A stretch of 64,000 bases of DNA from Symsagittifera roscoffensis. Its lineage: Eukaryota > Xenacoelomorpha > Acoela > Convolutidae. Under the pieces are notes generated by a model that saw nothing but the letters and a program-made list of their open reading frames with translations, did no database searches and was not told the origin of the DNA. The first letter of the stretch is position 1; every line of letters begins with the position of its first letter. This document shows positions 35,880 to 46,432 of the stretch, one piece after another. The stretch is from assembly GCF_963678635.1 (NCBI RefSeq), contig NC_087066.1:62564282-62628281 (forward strand), read 5' to 3'. The translations under genes were made by a program, and so were the position numbers.

Positions 35880-38785
35880 ATTGGCAATCCCGTGGAGTAC
35901 CCTGACAGCACCACAACATGGGGTTGAAAATTTCAAATTTTGTTAGTTTTTGTTAATACCACAACTTTTTTTTTGAAAAATCAATGAATAAATAAAAAAA
36001 CGCCATATCTCGGATGTTTGAAGGTTTTTGGTCAGTCCCAATTCGTTGATGTCACACGTGCATTCCATGTGTACCCTGACAGTACCTACAAAAGGTTTGA
36101 GAATTATTTAAATTTTTATATGAATATTTTTTGAAAAAAAAATTGAAAAAAACTATTTTAAAAAAACATATCTTGGAAACCAAAAGGATATGAGCAAAAA
36201 CACTTTGACACCAGATTTTCAACCCTTGCGTGTATACCGATAAGACCCAGACATAGAGTTGACCACATCAAGATTCGTTAATTTTTTAAATCAAAATTTT
36301 CTCGAAAAATTGAAAAAATCATAAGAAACCCCGTATCTCGAAACCGAAGAAAAAATTTTGAGCAAACTCGCAGGCCAGATTTGCAACCTGAGTGCACCCG
36401 GACAGCATTATACCATAGAGAAGAGAAATTTCATGTTTTGTTGGTGTTTTTATATATCTAGTCATTTTGAATATAAAAATGAAAAATCCTTAAAAAAAAA
36501 CTCAATAACTCGGAAATCGAAACGATTGAGCAATAATCTTTTCAAGCCACATTTGCAACCCTAGAATGTGCTCTGGAATCACTCCATCATAGAGTAGGGA
36601 ACCATCCCATCATGGTTATTAAATTCTTATGATTCTAAGTTTTTATCTGGAACAATCATTACAAAAACGCCATATCTTGGAAATCAAAAGGATTTGAGCA
36701 GTAATATTTGAAGGCCAAATTTTCAACCCTGAGTGTATCCTGATAACACTGAAGCTTAGACTTAAAACTTTTCGTGTCTCTAAAAAAAATTAAATTTTAA
36801 AAAGCTTGCATTGCGATAGATTAAACTGTACAGTTAAAATATTCATGCTTCAACATATATTTGGTTAGAATCTAGGGTGACCTTCGGAATCGAAAAAATT
36901 CTTAAGCATTGCTAATTACGATCTAGCCTGAATGAGCAGAAAATCTTTTTTTAAACAAGCAAAATTAATACGTATAAGAAGCTTAAACATGTCACCAGGG
37001 GGACTTCTTAAACATATAAGACGTTAAACGCCAATTAAATAATAGACAGATTGATAGATTGACCTACTGATTTACAAATTGGAAAACTATATTTTAAATG
37101 TTTATCATTTTGTTAATTAATACTCCGGTGCTTCGAATTTTATTAACTCATAAAAACTGCATCTATTGGAAATAAGATCTGCATCCTTCAGTGTACTCTG
37201 ACAGCACCCGATTATAAGGTTGGTAATTTCAATTGAAATTTAAAAAGCAAAAAATTTGTGACGTTTTTAATATTTGAATTCTTTGAAAAAAATTACAATG
37301 ACATAAAAACGCCACATCTCGAAAACAAAAAGCCATTGAGCAGTCACATTTGGAAGCAAAATTTGTAACTTCTGAGAGAACTCTCACAGTACCCAAGTAC
37401 AGCGTGAGGAATTTCAATTTTTGAGAAACTTCAAGATTGAGTTTTTTCCGCAAAACCGCAAAAAATCATATCTCAAAAACTGCAAGTTCATATATGGAGG
37501 CAAAATTTGCACCCCCTGAGAGTATTCTGAGAGAAAACAAATAAAGGGCTAGGAATTTCAAGTTTTGAAAAAGAAGAATCTCAAGAAATCTCAAAAAACG
37601 TCATATCTGGAAAATTACACAAGTTTGAGCCATCATCTTTGGAGGCAAGATTCAAAACCCTTGACAGTACTCTGACAGCTCCCGACTACAGGGTCGGGGA
37701 ATTCAAATTTACGAAAAAACAATTTTCTGAAAATTAATTGAAAAACAAAACGTCATACCTCGAAAAGTAAAAGGATTTGAGCAGTCATATTTGAAAAAAA
37801 AACCGCAAACCATGAGAGTTCTCTGGCAGCACCCAACTACAGGGCTGGAAACTTCAAAATTTGTGAATTATGTAATCTAAGTTTTTTGAATTTAATTCAT
37901 TATTGGAGGCCAAAATTAACAAACCCTGGGGGAATATTGATAGCATCCCTTTATTGGGCTGCTTATTTCAAACTCGGTGAAATAAAAACTGAATTCAAAC
38001 TGGAAAATCGAAAAACATTCTAAAACATTGCCAAATACGATATAGCTTAAACGTGAAAAAATTCTTTCGTTTAATATGCAAATATAATATGTTGAAAAAA
38101 CTTAACGTGGAGAGAGTGAAGCCCGCACTTAAATACATAACTAGCGCTTAACGCACCTCGAGTGCTTCTATTTTTTGACAACTCATAAGAAGCCGCATAT
38201 ATTGGAAATAAGATCTGCATCCTTTGAGTGTACTTTGACAGCACCCAATTACAAGGTTGTTTATTTCAAATTTTGAAAAGTTTTTTATAATCAAGTTTTT
38301 CTAAACTCAAAATTTGAAAAACCACAAAACTTGAAGTTTTTTTTATATCTAAGTCCTTTGATAAATTTTAAAATTACATAAAAAAGGTCACATTTCGGAA
38401 ACTAAACGCAAATGAGCAGCCGCATTTGAACGCAAGATTTCCAGCTCTTGGGAGTAATCTCACAGTACCCAACTACACCCTTGGAAATTTCAAATTTTGA
38501 TAAACTTCATTTAAGTTTTCTGAAAACTTTTATTGAAAAAAACCATAAAAAACGTCATTCTCAAAAATTACAAAGATTTAAACATTTATAGTAGTAGAAC
38601 AATTGAGATTAAGATTCGCAAACCCTGAGAGTACTATAACAGCCCCCGACAACAGGGTTAGCAATTTCAAAATTTGAAAAGTAATTTTAAATTAAGTTTC
38701 TCTGAAAATTTTTCGAAATCACAAAAGACGTCACATCTCAAAAACTACAAGGATTTGAGCACTCACAATTGGAGGCCAAAGTTAA
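35880..38785. repeat. Degenerate satellite-like tandem array, about 150-170 bp period
   Basis: A repeated unit carries CATATCTCGGAAA, then AAAAGGATTTGAGCAGTCA, GGAGGCAAAATTTGCAACCC, TGAGAGTACTCTGACAGCACC, ACTACAGGGT and GGAATTTCAAATTTTGA. Anchors at about 36,005, 36,170, 36,333, 36,507, 36,673, 37,316, 37,470, 37,607, 37,757, 38,391, 38,563 and 38,727 give a period near 150-170 bp. A variant pair (TATTGGAAATAAGATCTGCATCC at about 37,157 and 38,186) with related preceding spacers shows a higher-order period of about 1.03 kb. Monomers have diverged substantially. It lies inside the ABM intron. Confidence 0.75.
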
Positions 38786-39014
38786 ATGAATAAAGTGTTT
38801 TTTATTGTTTTTTTAATACCAGAAGTCTACAAAAAATACATCAAAGGTAGTTTTATCATTATTTCAGCCGTGTACGGCATGCGGAGTTTTCCCCTTCTTG
38901 AATTTCAAAAGCTACCGCTTGAAAAGGATTGCCATCGTCAACTAAATCTCTACATTTAACAAAATTTCGGTCTTCCGCTTCGGCTGACAGGCTTACAAAC
39001 TGAACCTAGGAATA

Positions 39015-39511
39015 GACAAGACTGCTCGTATATAAGGGCGAAGCCCTGAGTGTTCCGACTGCAATTAAGGCCAGTTGAAAAGTTTTTTTCTGGTTGAATA
39101 ATTGACAAAATATTTGAGAGATTTATTTTTTCATTTTTTCTTCACTTCATCCCCACACGCTATGTAAAACACTAAAGGTGCGGTGAGCGTCTCGTATTGT
39201 AATAATAGGATTAAAATGCAAATCTCAATTTAATTTGGAACCCATTAATTTGGTTCTTATGTGTTATAAGTACGCAATATATCGCACTCAAATTATCCAA
39301 AATGGCCAAATTATCAGTTTCCAAACGCCCGCACCTTTACGAAAAACGAGCACAGGTGAAATATCTTTTTAAATTTGAGCTTTATATAACAAATCTCGCA
39401 GATCGTATAAAAAAATTCGTCAAAAACGCTTAGTTTACAAGTCGAAAAATGACTGAACAAAAAAAAACACACCAAGCATAGATATTCCGCACTTTCTACA
39501 AAAGTCGGAAC
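39015..39511 (+). mobile_element. MITE-like element, copy 3
   Basis: Same family as the copies near 7.1 and 8.2 kb. GTTCCGACT at 39,052-39,060 pairs with AGTCGGAAC at 39,503-39,511 (460 bp), and the shared left flank AGACTGCTCGTATA-AGGGCGAAGCCCTGA lies just upstream. It sits near the donor end of the ABM intron. Confidence 0.6.
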
Positions 39512-39753
39512 AACAATTTCGGTTTTCTTACACTTGCTTAACAGCATGGAAACAATTTACATTTATTTGATGTTGAAATTCTAACCATTATTTTATTATA
39601 TTGTAAATAAATATATAACCAAGAAAAGTTGTGTTTTACAATTGCAAAATAATATTAATTTTAATGTTCATTTAATAAGTATTCATTTATTTGACAATTA
39701 GATCACGTTGCAAATGGTTTCCAAACAAAAACTACGTTAATCTAGTAACATAC

Positions 39754-39846
39754 CTTTGTTGCAGCAATCAGCTTTTTAATGGCAGGCATAAACGTTGATA
39801 AATCTTTCACCGATATAGTGATATGCACTCTAATCTCGGCACTCAT
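39754..39846 (-). CDS. ABM-domain putative monooxygenase, exon 1
   Basis: Thirty-one codons from ATG at 39,846 (context AAAAATGA, A at -3) to a consensus donor AAG|GTATGT. The peptide opens with MSAEIRVHITISVKDLSTF and continues to LIAATK: a first beta strand, a V-K-D turn and a helix, as in the N-terminal half of ABM domains; exon 2 continues with E-D-E-G-C-E-Y, the next conserved block. Both junctions are phase 0. The exon is too short to stand out alone; recognition rests on the family pattern being completed across the intron. Its 5' flank holds the acceptor listed separately, and a LINE starts about 140 bp away in the opposite direction. Confidence 0.72.
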
Positions 39847-39884
39847 TTTTCGAAATTAATACTCCTTGCTCAAAATATTTAGGA

Positions 39885-39896
39885 CTGAAACAGGAC
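39885..39896 (-). promoter_or_regulatory. Splice acceptor in the 5' leader of the ABM gene
   Basis: On the minus strand GTCCTGTTTCAG precedes the ATG by 38 nt. It is a good 3' splice site. It could join a 5' non-coding exon or, if the organism has one, a spliced leader. Confidence 0.4.
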
Positions 39897-39921
39897 GGAT
39901 ATTCAAATTAGTTTTTTAAAC

Positions 39922-39985
39922 ACAGGCGAAGCGAAGCTCCGCGCCACTTGCGATACAACTTGCGATACAATTGCGATACAATTAA
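39922..39985 (+). repeat. GCGAAGC dispersed repeat, interrupted by the CR1/L2-like LINE
   Basis: ACACAGGCGAAGCGAAGCTCCGCGCCACTTGCGATACAA matches the family seen at 12.28 and 24.64 kb. GCGATACAA is repeated three times at the junction with the LINE. The rest of the repeat (AACACGAACATTAAAAACAAGAAG) appears to resume at about 43,808 beyond the LINE tail. Confidence 0.45.
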
Positions 39986-40002
39986 ATAGTTTCATATATT
40001 GA

Positions 40003-40890
40003 ATGATTATGGGCCCTAAACCCAGGACCACCAGATTGAACTCTGAGTCCAGTCCTAAATGTATCTGCAAGAAGCCCGTCAATGATGATGACAGCTCGGC
40101 TAATGGATGCTCTTCTTGTGGGAAATGGGTTCATGGCCCTTGTGTTGGACTTTCTATCGATGATGTGCGTTGGCTAGGGACAAAAGCAAATCTCCAGTGG
40201 CTATGTGACAACTGTCTGCAGAGAGGAGATAAGTCAACAATTTGCACCGAAGCTAAGTTGGATGCTTTATTTAATGACTTGAGCGATAAAATAAATACTA
40301 CGGTTACAAATCTTGTCCCTAAACTTATCAGTGAAGTTATCCCTGGCGTGAATGAAAATGTCAAAGAAGCGGTCACTAAATCTTTACCTTCTTATAGTGA
40401 TATAGTATCCGGCAGTAAGAAATCGTTACCTAATACTGAACTGCAGTTTGTTATTACTGGTATTCCTGAAAACGAAAGCTCTTATTTTAAGCAAATTGAA
40501 AACGACTCAACAGAAATTGATGGAATAATGCAACATATGGGATTGCATCCAGAGAATAATATCACTGCGATTCGACGCCTTGGAAAGATTACTAAATCTT
40601 CTCCAAATGAATTAGCTTCTGATAGACCAAGATGTCGACCCCTCCTTGTTACAACTTCTAATGACCGATTCTTAAATAACTGCTTTGCTCGTAGTCACTA
40701 CCTTCAGAATTACATTAACCGAGTGTATATTAAAAAGTTCCTTTCACATTCGGATCGTCAAACTGAGAAAAATCTTCTGGCCAAACGATATCAAATGATT
40801 ACTTCCGAGGCGAAAAACAAGAAAGATTTTCGAATCAAAAATCTTAAACTTTACTATAAAGGCGCGCCAGTTGACATATCCTCAAATTGA
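40003..40890 (+). CDS. LINE ORF1 protein with PHD finger and RNA-binding-type C-terminus
   Basis: 295 codons from ATG to TGA. Residues about 20-70 form a C4HC3 PHD-type finger (CICKK, GCSSCGKWVHGPC, WLCDNC). After a helical linker, residues about 145-290 resemble the RRM/C-terminal domain of LINE ORF1 proteins: FVITGIPE, then GIMQHMGL, AIRRLGK, RPLLVT, YIKKF and ERxLL-like LLAKRYQM. Such proteins bind the element RNA and form the ribonucleoprotein used for transposition. The stop UGA is followed by CUAG and the next ORF continues in the same frame, so a readthrough ORF1-ORF2 fusion is likely. Confidence 0.8.
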   Translation: MIMGPKPRTTRLNSESSPKCICKKPVNDDDSSANGCSSCGKWVHGPCVGLSIDDVRWLGTKANLQWLCDNCLQRGDKSTICTEAKLDALFNDLSDKINTTVTNLVPKLISEVIPGVNENVKEAVTKSLPSYSDIVSGSKKSLPNTELQFVITGIPENESSYFKQIENDSTEIDGIMQHMGLHPENNITAIRRLGKITKSSPNELASDRPRCRPLLVTTSNDRFLNNCFARSHYLQNYINRVYIKKFLSHSDRQTEKNLLAKRYQMITSEAKNKKDFRIKNLKLYYKGAPVDISSN

Positions 40891-40894
40891 CTAG
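40888..40894 (+). promoter_or_regulatory. UGA-CUAG stop-codon readthrough context
   Basis: The ORF1 stop reads TGA CTA G, the nucleotide context known to give high UGA readthrough in several viral and animal genes. ORF1 and ORF2 are in the same frame, ORF2 has no in-frame ATG before its endonuclease catalytic Glu, and ORF2 is open from the base after the stop. Confidence 0.65.
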
Positions 40895-43737
40895 AATCTA
40901 CGAATTGCTTACTGTTAAATTGTCAATCTATATGTCCACTCGATAAGAGATACGAATTAATTAGTCTCTGTAATACTAATTTGATTTCTTTGGTGTTTCT
41001 TACAGAAACTTGGCTTAATCCCGACATTGATGATTCTGAAATTTTTCTTGGCTCTTCTTATATCACTATATGTAGAACAGATCGAGAACGAAAACAGCAC
41101 GGTGGTCTACTTATTGCACAATCGGCCAACGACCCTCTCAAAGCTATGAATATTACCATTCCGTCATTTGAATTTGCCGTTTCATGTGTTGTATTAAGCG
41201 AACTACCCTCCTTCTTTGTTCTCATCTATAACCCTCCCATGTCTTCTATTTATTCTGTTAATATTCAACTCCTCCTAAATTGCATTGAGTCCTACTTGTT
41301 GAAGATTGAAGAAATTTTACAGCAATACGGATACGGAAATACCTATAATTTTTACCTTCTCGGGGACTTTAATTTTCCTTCTATTGATTGGAATACTTAC
41401 TCCTCTTCTTCTACAAATGAACGCTCTTTTCTTGAAATCATTATCGAAAATGGTTTTCTGCAGTTTGTTACTGAAGCGACACATAAGAACAAAAATATCC
41501 TAGATCTCGTTATTTCTAATGAAATAAACTTACCTGTATCAGTTGGCAATCAAATTTTCTCCGACCACTACCCCATTTTCTTTAATTTTAATTCTGTCCA
41601 TCCGACTTGTGAGCTGCAAAGTTCCTATTCCAAATCTTCTTTTAACATCCAAACTTTCAATACTTATCTTCAATCTATGTACAATTTGGTATCTCTTAAT
41701 TCTTGCACAATAGAGTCCTATGCTGATAAGTGGTATAGTCTTCTCAATAGCTCGTTCAAGTCTGCCATTAAATTAAAACGTTCCAAAAGGAAGGTGTTGC
41801 CGATATTTTATTCTTCGCATACTGTTCATTTAATTAATCAGAAAGAAACAACACTTCGCAAATTAAAAAAAGAAAATTCTTATTTGCAGGCAATTAAATT
41901 GAAAGATATCACTAGATATCTTTCTGAATCAATTGAATTGGACAAAGAGGTCTTTATTAATCAGTTCAATCTTTCTTCTACGAGCGAATGTTTTAAGCTC
42001 CTCAAAACTCTCGGTTATAATTCTGCCCTTCCATCCATCATGTATCACGGCAATATTTCCTTGACAACTGAACTCGAAAAAGCTACTGGATTCAACAAGT
42101 TCTTCGCATCAGTTTTCAATGACCAAGAAATGTTCACACTGCTAGACTTGTTCTCCAATGTTTCGATTTGTTTAAACGATCTTAACTTATCATTACCTGA
42201 TATTGAATCATTTTTGAATTACTGTCCCGACACTAGTAATACTGGTCCGGATAATATTCCCTCTTTCGTGTTATCTCACTGCTCTGATATCATATCACCC
42301 CTCGTTTACGATTTATATGCCTGGATATTGAAGCACAAAAACTGGCCTAGTCAGTGGAAAACTTCTTTTGTTACCCCTTTATACAAATCTGATGCTCGCA
42401 ATGACATTACTAACTACAGACCAATTAGTATTTTACCACGAATTTCCCTTATCCTGGAAAGAATTCTTTTCAACTTTACTTATCCAAAAGTTAGACATCT
42501 AATCAAACGTCAGCAACATGGTTTCATGAAGTCGCGCAGTACTATCAGCCAATTGATCATCTATCTCGACTCAATTTATTCTTCCTGCGATAAAAATTCT
42601 CCTGGACTAGCCATTTACTTTGATGTGAGAAAAGCTTTTGATTCAGTACCGCATCATTTGTTACTTGCTAAACTTGTTATACTCGGCTTTGATTTTGAAT
42701 TTCTCCAGTTGTTTGAATCTTATCTGACAAACCGGTATCAGTGTGTGCTAATAAATCAATCAATTTCGTCTCCTCTGCCAGTTACCTCGGGCGTTCCTCA
42801 GGGGAGTGTTCTCGGCCCACTTCTGTTTATTTTATTTATAAATGATATGACCGATGATGTGTTAAATAGTGAATTTTATCTATTTGCAGACGACCTGAAG
42901 ATTAATAGCTCATCTGCTCCATCATTAGTTCAAAAAGATATCGATTCTCTTTTTAATTGGTCAACTAACAATCACTTACAGTTTCATTCTGCCAAATGTA
43001 AAGTTCTGAACTTTGGTGGTTATGATGATTCTATCCAATTCTTGCTCGGATCAGACATCTTACCATTTGTTGATGAAATTAAAGATCTTGGTATCATAGT
43101 CTCCAACAATCTTTCCTGGAAATCCCATCTGAATACTAAGTTGATAAAATGTTCCAGATTGTTTTATTTTCTGAAACGAAATATTCCTTTCTCGGTATCC
43201 TGCAGTCGAAAAAAGTTACTTTACAATACTCTCATTCTGTCAATCTTACTTTACGGTGCTCCTGCATGGTGTCCTTCTTTGACACTATTACATCAGCTTG
43301 AACTGTTCCAGTACAAAGTTCTAAGATGGATCAAGAAATGTTCATCGTATGTTTCAGGGCTACTAAATCTGAATATGCTTCCAATTAGCTATGTATTGAT
43401 TAGAGTTGAAATTCTTCTACTTTGGAAGCTCCATAACAATGTTATTGATGTTGACTGCAAAAGTGCAACCAGCTCGCTTCCTACGCGTTCCGCTACGAGT
43501 GGCCTATTCGTCATACCGAACACGAGGAAATTGAAAACTGACGATAACTTCTTTGTACGAGCTCCCCGTGCTGCCAATGAACTTCTGCGTCTGAAAATTA
43601 TATCTTTCGACATGCCCCTGGGAATGTTCAAATCAAAACTGAATAAATTTTTACTGCTTAAAACTTCAACTTTGTTTGATATAAACAGATCATGCACATT
43701 CTTTGTCAAATGTTTTTGTAAAAATTGTCGATCGTAA
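40891..43737 (+). CDS. LINE ORF2: endonuclease and reverse transcriptase
   Basis: Open directly after the ORF1 TGA, ending at TAA 43,737. The endonuclease begins at once (LLLNCQSICPLDKRYE, then LTETWL, GDFNFPSIDW, LDLVIS, SDHYPIFF). RT follows with YRPISILP, QQHGFM, YFDVRKAFDSVPHH, VPQGSVLGPLLF and the catalytic FADD at 42,883-42,894; thumb and C-terminal blocks (LYGAPAWCPS) are present. It nicks the target DNA and copies the element RNA into the genome. The first in-frame ATG lies after the endonuclease Glu, so normal initiation would remove part of that domain. No frameshift or stop is seen; the copy may be competent. Confidence 0.88.
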   Translation, partial: LESTNCLLLNCQSICPLDKRYELISLCNTNLISLVFLTETWLNPDIDDSEIFLGSSYITICRTDRERKQHGGLLIAQSANDPLKAMNITIPSFEFAVSCVVLSELPSFFVLIYNPPMSSIYSVNIQLLLNCIESYLLKIEEILQQYGYGNTYNFYLLGDFNFPSIDWNTYSSSSTNERSFLEIIIENGFLQFVTEATHKNKNILDLVISNEINLPVSVGNQIFSDHYPIFFNFNSVHPTCELQSSYSKSSFNIQTFNTYLQSMYNLVSLNSCTIESYADKWYSLLNSSFKSAIKLKRSKRKVLPIFYSSHTVHLINQKETTLRKLKKENSYLQAIKLKDITRYLSESIELDKEVFINQFNLSSTSECFKLLKTLGYNSALPSIMYHGNISLTTELEKATGFNKFFASVFNDQEMFTLLDLFSNVSICLNDLNLSLPDIESFLNYCPDTSNTGPDNIPSFVLSHCSDIISPLVYDLYAWILKHKNWPSQWKTSFVTPLYKSDARNDITNYRPISILPRISLILERILFNFTYPKVRHLIKRQQHGFMKSRSTISQLIIYLDSIYSSCDKNSPGLAIYFDVRKAFDSVPHHLLLAKLVILGFDFEFLQLFESYLTNRYQCVLINQSISSPLPVTSGVPQGSVLGPLLFILFINDMTDDVLNSEFYLFADDLKINSSSAPSLVQKDIDSLFNWSTNNHLQFHSAKCKVLNFGGYDDSIQFLLGSDILPFVDEIKDLGIIVSNNLSWKSHLNTKLIKCSRLFYFLKRNIPFSVSCSRKKLLYNTLILSILLYGAPAWCPSLTLLHQLELFQYKVLRWIKKCSSYVSGLLNLNMLPISYVLIRVEILLLWKLHNNVIDVDCKSATSSLPTRSATSGLFVIPNTRKLKTDDNFFVRAPRAANELLRLKIISFDMPLGMFKSKLNKFLLLKTSTLFDINRSCTFFVKCFCKNCRS

Positions 43738-43808
43738 GTTCATTCAATATTTATATTAACCCTGTATCCACCAATGGAATTAAAGTCTTTTACTACTACT
43801 ACTACTAC

Positions 43809-44500
43809 AACACGAACATTAAAAACAAGAAGTCGAAACAAAATGCAAAAAGTGAAACAAAACTAGGTGAACCAAATTGTCCGTAAGTCTCGATTAAGGA
43901 TAACTAGGAGTAACTGTTTGAAATTTCAAGAACTTCTCATACTGATTCGGAACAAAATTAGGAATTTGCTAATTTCAAAAATTGGAATTTGCTGAAAACC
44001 TGAGTTGTTTCTCTACTAAAATAACAGAAATAGGAATAATCCCTGAGATATCAAATTTTTTTGACAAAAAATGGGGAGTCGCCGCTTCTGTAGGAAAAAA
44101 AATCGCAAGTGGTTCTTTCGATTGAACCCTTCGTCTCAGATTTCATAGGGTAGTTTCTAAGAAGAGTCAAAAAAGTCTAAAAAAGGTTCAAATGTTCAAA
44201 AACTTTGCTTTTCCAATGTGACATTCGACCAGAATGGCCAAAATGCAATTTATGCAGGATTCGAATTTTGAGCAGTAAGCCTTCCGAGTTGATGATTTCG
44301 AAGGATTAGCGACGTTATTGGAACGTTTAGCCAAACGGTGAGGGCTAGAATATTCTAGTATTTTAAATTTTCAAAAATTCGAATGATGACGTCACATTTC
44401 TGAGAAATGCTGAAACGGCCATTTTAACAAAAAGCGAGTGAAAAACAGAACAACTTTATCTGTGATTGCGAACAGAACGAAAATCGAGATTGAAGAAAAA
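43809..44500. other. Spacer between LINE and giant retroelement leader
   Basis: Starts with what appears to be the continuation of the repeat interrupted by the LINE. A reverse tRNA-like phrase lies near 44,260-44,330. No gene. The 5' boundary of the giant retroelement may lie in or near this stretch but was not located. Confidence 0.4.
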
Positions 44501-44535
44501 CGACAACGAACTACAATAGCAGAGAACGATCCAAG

Positions 44536-44585
44536 TTGCAACTATTGTGCTGCTACAATAGTTGCAAGGCCGTTGCCAACAACGG
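44536..44585 (+). repeat. Two adjacent perfect hairpins
   Basis: TTGCAACTATTGT (44,536-44,548) pairs perfectly with ACAATAGTTGCAA (44,555-44,567) around GCTGCT, and CCGTTG (44,570-44,575) pairs with CAACGG (44,580-44,585) around CCAA. They lie just before CGGTGAAGGG, the inverse of a motif seen twice later in the leader. Confidence 0.6.
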
Positions 44586-46432
44586 TGAAGGGTGAGAACC
44601 AGCCTTCCGGATTGGTGTGAAATTGAACTTGAGGAGCTTGATTCACTGGATTCAAGAATCCGGAAGGGTTTTGGGACTGGAACTTTTAGCCTTTTATATA
44701 AACTTTTAGCTTCTTGTCATGTCCTGAATTGAATTTAATTAACAACTGGATTCATTTTGATAAGGATGAGAAGCTAGGAGTTGGGGGAAAGGGTTGATCC
44801 ATCTTCGATGGAGATGATGATTTTTATCTACTGAACAAAAACAATAGTAATATGATAAGTAGTAGCCCTGTTTTTAGGAGTGACCTCGTGGTTTGGGGAT
44901 ACAGAGACCCAGCCATGAGCTCACTATTTTTGCATGTAATTCAGTTAATTTGAGCGTTCTGGTCGAAGCCGGAGAGCAGTAACGTTTTTGTCGACCCGAT
45001 GTAAGAAAGACCACCGAAAAGTACTGGCTTGGTAGAGACGGTGAAAAACATGCAAAGCTCTGTTTAGACGCTAGCCAGTCGTCTTAAGACTTAGTTTTGT
45101 TATCCGTCGATATGTATCTTCCGGGCGAATGTTACATGTATGTTTTTATAGCGCTCCTGGGTGTTATTCTTTTTTAACATCATGACCGGCAGAACCGTTA
45201 ACGAGCACTCCGCGCCGAGCGGATGCTCACATCAACGCCCTTAATAGGCCTAAACCGCCGGGGCGGAAGGGTAGTTCGGAACGCGGAGGCCTTCCGGATT
45301 GCCGTGAATAGTTTTTTAACCTAGTTAAGACCGAAAATTCACGAACCAGGAAGGGTGGGGGGATCGGCCGTCCCCTCGTCCCCTGAGTGGTTGGTGACCA
45401 AAAACACTTAAAGATATAAGTAAAACCAAACAAAAAGTAGTATAGTACCCAAGAAAAACAAAAAACATAAAAAAATAACCGAAAAAACCAAAAACAGTAA
45501 AAAAGTAAAAAATCAGTAGAAATCATCCCCCCAGACAAGATGTGATTCAACCCCCCCGTTTGTTGTTGATAGATATATTGTTGTTACAGGCATTTATATC
45601 AGTCAGGATCGTTACGATCAATTTTGAGGCCCGTTTGTGAGGCTTGTACTGTAGGGTTATTTGAGCATTTAAGCACGTTAATGATAAATTGCGCTCAATC
45701 CGGAAGGGTCAGCTGATTTGCGCTCAATTCGGAAGGGTCTTGGGTGAAGACCGATCCGGCAAGCAGTTCAAGGAGCAACAAGAAGGGGCTCAACGACAAC
45801 AACAATCGACTGTTGGGTATCGTTAACAAGTTTTGTATCCCTTTTGGTACAAAAAGTAAGATAGTAATCTGTGGGGGGCTCGATAGTGCTGCACTGTAGT
45901 GACCCTTCACCGAACTGCGAATATCCGAGTTAAGCACCTTAATTCGGATAATAAACAAACCCGGAGGGGTATAGTATTACTAATATTATTATTTATATAG
46001 CCTATATTAATAGTCTTATATCGTTTTTCAGTGAAAAACAACGAAAACAGACCGGTTTTTAGGGTCAAAATAGCGATATTTTGATCCCCCCACAAGTCGC
46101 GATTTTTGAGATATCGATATTTTTTGAAACGGAAAAAAGCGCTAAGTTAGTGTGTTACATCTTAACTGCACTACTGTAATAAGCAGAACCGGTTAACTTT
46201 AGTTCGGAAGTGGCTGGAACTAGTTTGGTACCAAAAACCAAATTTTCCCAATTTTTGATAGTAAGAAACACTATAAAATCAGAAAATTTTTTGAAATCTT
46301 TGAGTTAGGACAGTAAAAATAGTTGTTCAGACAACGTCCACTAGTGAATCTACGAGTTTTAAAACCCGCTACCCGAAAGCTTTCCGGGTTGCAGAGAAAT
46401 CGAACATAACGTGTTTGATTTGGTGGATTCAT

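Larger units (their letters stand above)
29426..39753 (-). other. 10.3-kb intron of the ABM-domain gene
   Basis: Bounded by a consensus donor (AAG|GTATGT at 39,753) and a CAG acceptor at 29,426. It is filled with repeats: a decayed LINE reverse-transcriptase segment (30,840-31,330), a SINE split by a LINE (31,815-35,670), a satellite-like array (35,880-38,785) and a MITE copy (39,015-39,511). The segment 29,426-30,840 holds no recognisable feature. Confidence 0.65.
39985..43808 (+). mobile_element. CR1/L2-like LINE, structurally intact
   Basis: About 3.8 kb with two long ORFs and a 3' (TAC)6 tail at 43,791-43,808. ORF1 carries a PHD finger, and ORF2 an endonuclease and RT without RNase H; this arrangement is typical of the CR1/L2 group. 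No inactivating break is seen except the single in-frame UGA between ORFs, which may be a regulated readthrough site. The exact 5' boundary is uncertain because of the GATACAA repeats there. Confidence 0.8.
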
